A stretch of 6,133 bases of DNA. Origin: Bacillota bacterium (GTDB lineage: Bacteria > Bacillota > Clostridia > Clostridiales > Clostridiaceae). A model generated the notes under the pieces. The model saw nothing but the letters and a program-made list of their open reading frames with translations, searched no databases and had not been told where the DNA came from. This document shows, one piece after another, positions 1 to 5,121 of this stretch. Numbering within the stretch: position 1 is the first letter of the stretch; every line of letters starts with the position of its first letter. A program made the position numbers and the translations under genes. The stretch covers positions 1 through 6,133 of the forward strand of contig JAFADP010000074.1 in the NCBI GenBank assembly GCA_023424785.1, in the 5' to 3' direction.

Positions 1-527
1 TTACCTGTATATTTATTAATCTGCATAGATATTTTCTTATCATAATAAGGATATCCTTCTTCATACTTTTTAAATATAAAAGTATAATACGGTATATTAA
101 CAACATTATCTTCTTTTATCTCTTCAAATTTGTATTGACCATCACATATTTTTTTCAAGTACTCTTCAGATATACGTTTTGCTTCTTCTTCATCTATTTG
201 TTGATTATTATGATTACTTTTTAAAAGATTATTAAATCCAATAACCTTATATGAACTATCTACATTTACTGTAAACACTTTTGTACTTACTGTATAATAT
301 TCACTAGAATTAGAAGAGTCTATAATCTTTATACTATCATATGTTAGCGTATCGCTCTTTTTATATTCTTCAACTATATTATTTGATTCTAGAAGTTCCT
401 TAAATTCTTTAGCAGCTAGTATTTCCTTCTTTCCCTGCCCTATAATTACATGTATTGAAATAGAAACTAATATCAAAAGAATTAGTATAAAGAGAAATAT
501 CCAGCGTTTTTTAATTTTTTGTGTCAT
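1..527 (-). CDS. Small membrane-anchored protein with a PepSY-like extracellular region, 3' end outside the window
   Basis: An open frame runs from an ATG at 527-525 to the left window edge (175 codons, no stop seen), so the C-terminus is missing. The start is supported by a strong Shine-Dalgarno, GGAGGAA at 537-531, five bases after the GGAGG core. The N-terminus is basic (MTQKIKKRW) and is followed by one hydrophobic segment, residues about 10-30, without a lipobox cysteine. This fits a signal anchor with the rest outside the cell. The remainder is hydrophilic and Lys/Glu-rich. Residues about 111-127 (DEEEAKRISEEYLKKI) and the end near 158-175 (GYPYYDKKISMQINKYTG) resemble the helix and the closing strand-plus-turn of PepSY/YcdB-like domains. 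I do not recognise a specific family and assign no function. It lies 100 bases downstream of the GNAT/DJ-1 gene on the same strand and could be co-transcribed with it. The reading frame is well supported; the domain resemblance is weak. Confidence 0.82.
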   Translation of the reverse strand, partial: MTQKIKKRWIFLFILILLILVSISIHVIIGQGKKEILAAKEFKELLESNNIVEEYKKSDTLTYDSIKIIDSSNSSEYYTVSTKVFTVNVDSSYKVIGFNNLLKSNHNNQQIDEEEAKRISEEYLKKICDGQYKFEEIKEDNVVNIPYYTFIFKKYEEGYPYYDKKISMQINKYTG

Positions 528-579
528 TATTTCCTCCGATTTTCTCTATGTTTATGTATGTATTTTATACTAAACTCTA

Positions 580-602
580 AATTAAATAAAGCTTTTTTAA
601 TT
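580..602. repeat. A/T-rich imperfect inverted repeat between the two minus-strand genes, possible weak terminator
   Basis: Seven-base arms AATTAAA and TTTAATT flank an AAAGCTTT-like core, with one mismatch inside. It lies 25 bases beyond the stop codon of the GNAT/DJ-1 gene, where a terminator would be expected. The stem has almost no G-C pairs, so it would be a poor intrinsic terminator in either direction and could simply reflect base composition. The rest of the 528-627 gap shows no convincing separate promoter. A TATAAA hexamer at 569-564 (minus strand) has no good -35 partner. Confidence 0.25.
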
Positions 603-627
603 GGTATATATCCTAATACTAATAATA

Positions 628-1704
628 TTACTTAAGTCCTATTTGCTTCTTTGTTTCCTCTGCTAAACTTCTTCCACCAAGTTTATCAATTAAACTTATA
701 AGCATTTCTATTTGACCCATAATATTAGAACTTAACATCACCTTTCCATTATCTGAGAAATTATCATTTATAAGCATATTATCATTAATAAATCTTAAGT
801 CTTCACCATCAACTTGGCCTTTAGGAATAAATATTCCATTTATATAATCACATTCTATTAAAAACTTAATCCCAGACCCTTGAGCACAAATAAAATCACA
901 TTCTTCCAATATGCTATTTATATAAGATGTATATTTACCTATTCTCTGTTTTCCTCCTGGAATAATAAATATATTCGGCTTGTCTAGGGTTTTCTTACTA
1001 TCTTTTATCAATATTGATAAACTGCTATCTTCAATTTCTATTTCATCATCAATAGAAATACAATACAAATCAAATAAATTTGAATCGTTTATGCTATTTG
1101 CTATTTTTAAAATATTATAGCTCATATTAAAGTCTAACATATTCATTCCTTTATATACTAGTATACCTATTTTTTTATTAAAATATCTTTTATTATTTAT
1201 AAAATCTTCTTTAACTAACTTCATAGTTATTTCATTTTTAAATTGTCTAGTAATTTGAAATCCTATCCTACTTAATACCTTTATAGCTGATGGAGTTGAA
1301 ACACTATCTATTATTATTCCACCACAAAATTCAAAAAAATAATATTCTAATAATAATCTTATACCTTCTTCTCCATAACCATGATTTCTATACTTTTTCA
1401 TAACCTTAGCATTAATTCTTGCTACTTTAGTAATTGAATCATATCCATGAAAACTTACTTCTCCTACTGGAACATTATCATTTCTATATATAAGACAGTA
1501 AAAATTCTTTCCATCTGTCGGATAAATCATTTTTTTATAAAAGTTACTCCACTTCTCCTTTGGAAAATCAAAGGTACCACCAATTTCGTTCATAGTGTCA
1601 CTATCGCCCCAAAGTTTTGATACAAATTCTAATTCTTTAAATTCTGGTTGTTTTATATAAACATTTTTACCATTTCTTCTATATCTCCCTTTTGTATCTA
1701 TCAT
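628..1704 (-). CDS. GNAT N-acetyltransferase fused to a DJ-1/PfpI-like domain
   Basis: This is a complete 358-residue protein with two domains. Residues about 10-165 form a GNAT fold of the RimJ/RimL (Acetyltransf_3) type. The acetyl-CoA pyrophosphate-binding loop R-x-x-G-x-G is present as RNHGYG at 106-111, and the closing SAIKVLSRIGF segment is at about 139-149. Residues about 177-350 form a DJ-1/PfpI (class I glutamine amidotransferase-like) domain: an opening strand KIGILVYKGMNMLDF, an FIIPGGK turn at 246-252, and a last helix ending LIDKLGG. At the nucleophile elbow, where relatives have C-x-G, I read G276-S277-G278 within AQGSGIKFLIE. The usual cysteine is therefore absent (the nearest is C273), which suggests a sensing or structural role for this half. 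The ATG at 1704 is preferred over the in-frame GTG at 1713 because AGGTG at 1715-1711 is its Shine-Dalgarno, six bases upstream. The gene diverges from the polyamine-import operon. The substrate is unknown; small amines or polyamines are possible, as are protein N-termini or antibiotics. Confidence 0.85.
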   Translation of the reverse strand: MIDTKGRYRRNGKNVYIKQPEFKELEFVSKLWGDSDTMNEIGGTFDFPKEKWSNFYKKMIYPTDGKNFYCLIYRNDNVPVGEVSFHGYDSITKVARINAKVMKKYRNHGYGEEGIRLLLEYYFFEFCGGIIIDSVSTPSAIKVLSRIGFQITRQFKNEITMKLVKEDFINNKRYFNKKIGILVYKGMNMLDFNMSYNILKIANSINDSNLFDLYCISIDDEIEIEDSSLSILIKDSKKTLDKPNIFIIPGGKQRIGKYTSYINSILEECDFICAQGSGIKFLIECDYINGIFIPKGQVDGEDLRFINDNMLINDNFSDNGKVMLSSNIMGQIEMLISLIDKLGGRSLAEETKKQIGLK

Positions 1705-1740
1705 ATTTATCACCTATTTTATCCTTTTTTTATTACTTCT

Positions 1741-1769
1741 AATATCTCATATTTCTTTACTATTATCAA
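1741..1769 (-). promoter_or_regulatory. Candidate sigma-A promoter for the GNAT/DJ-1 gene
   Basis: On the minus strand, TTGATA (1769-1764, five of six bases of the -35 consensus) is followed after exactly 17 bases by GATATT (1746-1741, four of six of the -10 consensus). Transcription would start near 1734, leaving a leader of about 30 bases before the ATG at 1704. The region is A/T-rich, so chance matches are likely. An overlapping alternative uses the GATAAT at 1767-1762 as the -10, but its -35 is poor. Confidence 0.4.
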
Positions 1770-1789
1770 CATTTTAAGCAACCATAAAT

Positions 1790-1801
1790 TATTTTAAAAT
1801 A
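1790..1801. repeat. Perfect 12-base A/T palindrome between the divergent promoters
   Basis: TATTTTAAAATA is its own reverse complement. It ends four bases before the -35 of the rightward promoter, where an UP element or an upstream regulator would act. It lies about 20 bases beyond the -35 of the candidate leftward promoter. It contains no G or C, so chance is a serious alternative. Confidence 0.3.
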
Positions 1802-1805
1802 TATA

Positions 1806-1834
1806 TTGATTTTTTTTTATAAAGTAAATATAAT
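1806..1834 (+). promoter_or_regulatory. Promoter of the regulator-potABCD operon
   Basis: TTGATT at 1806-1811 (four of six -35 bases, including TTGA) and a perfect TATAAT at 1829-1834 are separated by exactly 17 bases. The spacer begins with a run of T. Transcription would start near 1841, giving a leader of about 55 bases before the TTG start at 1896. This is the strongest promoter-like sequence in the window and lies directly upstream of the operon. A tight operon with no internal gaps suggests it drives all five genes. Confidence 0.65.
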
Positions 1835-1853
1835 ATGTTTTGTTTAGTAATTT

Positions 1854-1868
1854 TAAACTTAAAGTTTA
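1854..1868. promoter_or_regulatory. Candidate operator: perfect inverted repeat for the XRE-cupin regulator
   Basis: TAAACTT-A-AAGTTTA is a perfect inverted repeat with 7-base arms around one central base. It sits at about +14 to +28 relative to the predicted start of transcription and ends 13 bases before the Shine-Dalgarno of the regulator gene. A further GTTTA half-site occurs at 1842-1846. A one-base centre cannot form a tight RNA loop, and the shorter stem that could form is nearly all A-U, so a DNA site for a dimeric helix-turn-helix protein is the better reading. Binding here would block the promoter just upstream. Assignment to the adjacent regulator is inferred from position. Confidence 0.5.
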
Positions 1869-1895
1869 GTTTTAGTTGTCTAGGAGGGTTAACAT

Positions 1896-2435
1896 TTGGA
1901 AATTGGTGAAAAAATACGTAGACTAAGAATAGAAAAACAACTAACACAAGAAGAATTGGCAAATAGATGTGAATTATCTAAAGGATTCATTTCTCAAGTT
2001 GAAAATGATCTTACTTCTCCATCTATTGCAACCTTAATAGATATACTTGATACACTTGGAACTGACCTAAAGGAGTTCTTTAGTGATAGTAGCAAAGAAA
2101 GAGTTACATTCTCATCTGAAGATATGTTTGAAAAAGATGATGATGAGTTAAACTATAATTTAAAATGGCTTATTCCTAATGCTCAGAAAAATGAAATGGA
2201 ACCAATTATAGTTACATTGAGAGAAAATGGAAGGTACATAGAAGAAGAACCTCACGAAGGAGAAGAGTTTGGGTATGTACTTTCAGGAACAATATACTTA
2301 CATTTAGGAAACAGAAAGTATAAAGTAAAAAAAGGTGAAAGTTTTTACTTTAAACCAAGGGAAAATCACTACATATCAAATGCAGGAAAAATTAGTGCTA
2401 AAGTAATTTGGATAAGCACTCCCCCATCATTCTAG
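1896..2435 (+). CDS. XRE-family transcriptional regulator with C-terminal cupin domain (PuuR-like)
   Basis: This 179-residue protein is a probable local regulator of polyamine uptake. Residues 5-62 form an XRE/HTH_3 DNA-binding domain: TQEELANRC (17-25) is the first helix of the motif and SKGFISQVEN (28-37) the recognition helix. An acidic linker (75-85) leads to a cupin_2 barrel at about 103-174. Cupin motif 1 is seen as PHEGEEFGYVLSG (H120, E124, G131), and motif 2 as GESFYFKPRENHYISN (G147, P154, H158, N162). The length and order match PuuR-type regulators, in which the cupin half binds a small effector. The start is TTG at 1896, seven bases after AGGAGGG (1882-1888); no other start is as well placed. 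It is the first gene of the operon, 16 bases ahead of potA, so it is probably autoregulated through the inverted repeat at 1854-1868. The effector is inferred to be a polyamine or derivative, from neighbours only. Confidence 0.9.
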   Translation: MEIGEKIRRLRIEKQLTQEELANRCELSKGFISQVENDLTSPSIATLIDILDTLGTDLKEFFSDSSKERVTFSSEDMFEKDDDELNYNLKWLIPNAQKNEMEPIIVTLRENGRYIEEEPHEGEEFGYVLSGTIYLHLGNRKYKVKKGESFYFKPRENHYISNAGKISAKVIWISTPPSF

Positions 2436-2451
2436 TAAAGAGGTGTTAAAA

Positions 2452-3501
2452 GTGAAGGAAAACATAATTGAACTAAAAAATATTATAAAAAAATATGAAG
2501 ATAATGTTGTACTTAAAGACTTATCTTTATCTATTAAGAAAAATGAATTTATTACTCTTTTAGGTCCTTCTGGATGTGGTAAAACTACTACACTAAAGAT
2601 AATAGCTGGATTTGAAAGTGCAGATTCTGGAACTGTATTATTTAAAAATGAAGATATATCCTCTGTTCCTCCTTTTAAGAGAGAATTAAATACAGTGTTT
2701 CAAAAGTATGCTTTATTTCCTCATATGAACGTTTTTGATAATATAGCTTTTGGTCTTGTTATTAAAAAATTACCTAAGGCAGAAATTGAGGAAAAGGTAA
2801 AAAATATATTAAAAATGGTTTCCTTATCTGGATTTGAAAAAAGAAGTATAGATTCTCTAAGTGGTGGACAACAGCAAAGAGTTGCTATTGCCAGAGCATT
2901 AGTTAATGAACCTGAAGTTTTACTTCTTGATGAACCTTTAGGTGCATTAGACTTAAAACTTAGAAAGGAAATGCAATTAGAACTAAAAAATATACAACAA
3001 AAATTAGGTATTACCTTTATTTTTGTAACTCATGATCAAGAAGAAGCACTTACAATGTCAGATACAATAGTTGTTATGAATAAAGGTGTTATTCAACAAA
3101 TGGGAACTCCTGAAGATATATATAATGAACCAGCAAACGCTTTTGTTGCTGATTTTATAGGAGAAAGTAACATTCTTGATGGAGTTATGATAAAAGATAA
3201 TTTAGTTAAATTCTGTAATAGAGAATTTGAATGTGTAGATAAAGGCTTTAATGCTATGGAAGATATTGATGTTGTAATTAGACCTGAAGATATTAAAATT
3301 GTTCCTTTAGAAGAAGGTATGCTTAAAGGTAAAGTAAAATCTGTAATATTTAAAGGAGTTCATTACGAAATGGAAGTTGAAAGTAAAGATATGACTTGGT
3401 TAGTTCATAACACAAAGTTTGCAAAAGTTGGAGAAAACATAGGATTAGATATTTATCCAGATGATATTCATATTATGAAGAAGGTAAAAATAGATGAATA
3501 A
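2452..3501 (+). CDS. potA: Polyamine (spermidine/putrescine) ABC transporter, ATP-binding protein PotA
   Basis: This 349-residue cytoplasmic ATPase powers polyamine import through PotB-PotC. Counting from the GTG at 2452, Walker A is GPSGCGKT (38-45) and the Q-loop is at Q84 in VFQKYALFPHMNVFDNI. The ABC signature is LSGGQQQR (136-143), Walker B is VLLLDEP (156-162), the D-loop is GALD (164-167) and the switch histidine is H195. All catalytic motifs are intact. A C-terminal TOBE-type domain begins around 274 (VVIRPEDIKIV) and runs to about 342, as in PotA and related importers. I prefer the GTG at 2452 to the in-frame GTG at 2443. The latter is part of the AAAGAGGTG Shine-Dalgarno (2437-2445), and the protein from 2452 begins MKENIIELKNI, as PotA proteins usually do. 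Gene order and the PotD partner support a polyamine substrate. The stop overlaps the potB start by 8 bases. Confidence 0.95.
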   Translation: MKENIIELKNIIKKYEDNVVLKDLSLSIKKNEFITLLGPSGCGKTTTLKIIAGFESADSGTVLFKNEDISSVPPFKRELNTVFQKYALFPHMNVFDNIAFGLVIKKLPKAEIEEKVKNILKMVSLSGFEKRSIDSLSGGQQQRVAIARALVNEPEVLLLDEPLGALDLKLRKEMQLELKNIQQKLGITFIFVTHDQEEALTMSDTIVVMNKGVIQQMGTPEDIYNEPANAFVADFIGESNILDGVMIKDNLVKFCNREFECVDKGFNAMEDIDVVIRPEDIKIVPLEEGMLKGKVKSVIFKGVHYEMEVESKDMTWLVHNTKFAKVGENIGLDIYPDDIHIMKKVKIDE

Positions 3502-4327
3502 GAAAAGATCATTTGCAACATATCCTTATGTGATATGGAGTGCATTATTTATAGTAGTTCCTCTACTAATTGTTTTATTTTTCAGCTTTACTATAACAAC
3601 TTCAAATGGATATGAATTTACTTTTGAAAACTTTACAAGATTAATTAAACCTCAATATGGTTTAATATTTGGTCGTTCACTATCTTTAGCATTTTTTTCA
3701 ACTTTAGCTTGTTTAATTGTTGGATATCCTGTAGCTTATATTATTTCAAAAATGCCTGCACATAAAAGAAACCTTTTAATAATGCTTTTTATAGTTCCTA
3801 TGTGGATGAACTTCCTACTTAGAACTTATGCTTGGCTACCTATACTTGGTAAGAACGGAATAGTAAATAATATTTTAAGCTCTCTTGGATTCAATACAGT
3901 TTCTTTCTTATATAATGATGGAACTATACTTTTAGGAATGGTTTATAACTTTTTACCTTTTATGGTATTACCTATATATACTGTTCTTTCAAAAATGGAT
4001 AAGAGCTTAATTCAAGCTGCTGAAGATTTAGGTGCTAATAAATTACAAGTATTTAGAAAAATAATTATTCCTTTAAGTCTTCCTGGAATAATGTCTGGTA
4101 TTACTATGGTATTTATGCCTGCTGTATCTACCTTTGTTATTTCTAGTTTACTTGGTGGTGGTAAATATATGCTTTTAGGTAATCTTATTGAACAAGAATT
4201 TACTACTATAGGTGATTGGAACTTTGGTTCTGCAATTTCAGTTATAATGATGATAGTAATTTTAATTTCCATGGCAATAATGAATAAATTTGATGATGAC
4301 AAAGAAGGAGGTAATGGAATATGGTAA
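3494..4327 (+). CDS. potB: Polyamine ABC transporter permease PotB
   Basis: This 277-residue integral membrane protein is one half of the import channel. Hydrophobic segments appear at about 12-33, 62-86, 93-117, 142-165, 198-220 and 244-264, giving the six helices usual for PotB. The cytoplasmic EAA loop that docks on PotA is visible as AAEDLGANKLQVFRKIIIP (175-193), with the conserved glycine at 180 and the following LPG. FNFLPFM-like (YNFLPFMVLPIY, 151-162) and MPAVSTFVIS (208-217) segments are typical of this subfamily. The ATG at 3494 lies inside the end of potA (8-base overlap), with GAAGAAGG (3477-3484) nine bases upstream, so translation is probably coupled. The tail is short and acidic (DDDKEGG), and its codons carry the Shine-Dalgarno of potC. 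Length is normal and nothing appears broken. Confidence 0.94.
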   Translation: MNKKRSFATYPYVIWSALFIVVPLLIVLFFSFTITTSNGYEFTFENFTRLIKPQYGLIFGRSLSLAFFSTLACLIVGYPVAYIISKMPAHKRNLLIMLFIVPMWMNFLLRTYAWLPILGKNGIVNNILSSLGFNTVSFLYNDGTILLGMVYNFLPFMVLPIYTVLSKMDKSLIQAAEDLGANKLQVFRKIIIPLSLPGIMSGITMVFMPAVSTFVISSLLGGGKYMLLGNLIEQEFTTIGDWNFGSAISVIMMIVILISMAIMNKFDDDKEGGNGIW

Positions 4328-5121
4328 ATAAAATAACTAAATTTATTGAGAAATTTTACTTATTTATAATATTTGCTTTCCTTTACATTCCTATTATAAC
4401 TTTAATAGTATTTTCATTTAATGACTCAAAATCTATATCAAGTTGGAAAGGCTTTACTTTTAAGTGGTATGGAAAGTTATTTCAAAATGAAGGTTTAATG
4501 GAAGCATTATACTATACAGTCCTTATTGCAGTTTTAGCTTCTGTCATTGCAACAATAATAGGAACTATTACAGCTATAGGAATTCATAATATGAAAAAAG
4601 GTGCTTTTAAGAAATTAATTCTTAATGTAAATTATCTTCCAATATTAAATCCAGATATAGTTACTGGTATATCACTAATGTGTTTATTTATATTTGTTGG
4701 TTTAGACTTTGGATTTACAACTATGCTACTGGCGCATATTACATTTAATATTCCTTATGTTATTCTGTCTGTATTACCAAAGTTAAAGCAACTACCTGCT
4801 AATACTATTGATGCAGCTTTAGATTTAGGTGCTACACCTATGTATGCTTTAAGAAAAATAGTACTTCCACAAATTGCACCTGGAATTGTCTCTGGTTTAC
4901 TTATGGCATTTACTATGTCTATAGATGACTTTGCAATATCATTCTTCACTACAGGACCTGGAGTTACAAATCTTTCAATAGAAATATACTCTATGGCTAA
5001 ACGTGGTATTAAACCAGAAATTAATGCTTTATCTGCAATAATGTTTTTAACTGTTCTTATTTTATTATTATTAGTAAATAGAAAGAGTTTTTCAAGAGGT
5101 GAAAGAAATGAAAAAAACTAA
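4321..5121 (+). CDS. potC: Polyamine ABC transporter permease PotC
   Basis: This 266-residue integral membrane protein pairs with PotB to form the channel. Hydrophobic segments lie at about 12-33, 63-88, 99-126, 132-153, 187-207 and 236-253. After the first helix comes FSFNDSKSISSWKGFTFKWY (31-50), the periplasm-side signature region common in PotC. The EAA loop is AALDLGATPMYALRKIVLP (165-183). The TMSIDDFAISFF segment (198-209) is characteristic of PotC and helps to separate it from PotB. The ATG at 4321 overlaps the end of potB by 7 bases and follows the strong site AAGGAGGT (4305-4312) at an eight-base spacing. The C-terminal tail (NRKSFSRGERNEKN) is positively charged, consistent with a cytoplasmic end. 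It overlaps potD by 14 bases. Family assignment is secure; the exact polyamine preference is set by PotD. Confidence 0.94.
   Translation: MVNKITKFIEKFYLFIIFAFLYIPIITLIVFSFNDSKSISSWKGFTFKWYGKLFQNEGLMEALYYTVLIAVLASVIATIIGTITAIGIHNMKKGAFKKLILNVNYLPILNPDIVTGISLMCLFIFVGLDFGFTTMLLAHITFNIPYVILSVLPKLKQLPANTIDAALDLGATPMYALRKIVLPQIAPGIVSGLLMAFTMSIDDFAISFFTTGPGVTNLSIEIYSMAKRGIKPEINALSAIMFLTVLILLLLVNRKSFSRGERNEKN

Noticed and set aside
628..1704. Two separate genes joined by a sequencing error
   Set aside because: The frame is continuous, with a natural linker (about residues 166-176) between complete domains. No internal Shine-Dalgarno plus start is obvious at the DJ-1 boundary, so a true fusion is the simpler reading.
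1841..1895. Riboswitch or attenuator in the operon leader
   Set aside because: The leader is only about 55 bases. Its possible stems are about five nearly all A-U pairs, and no terminator with a G-C stem and U run is present. A DNA operator explains the symmetry better.
4012..4302. 96-codon open frame on the minus strand inside potB
   Set aside because: It lies entirely antisense to a well-supported permease gene, has a low-complexity Ile-rich translation, no recognisable domain and no convincing Shine-Dalgarno. It is a shadow of potB.
4314..4316. ATG close to the potC Shine-Dalgarno as an alternative start
   Set aside because: It is out of frame with potC and only one base after the AAGGAGGT, too close for initiation.
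4755..4949. 64-codon open frame on the minus strand inside potC
   Set aside because: It is antisense to conserved potC codons, including the EAA loop, and shows no independent evidence of being a gene.
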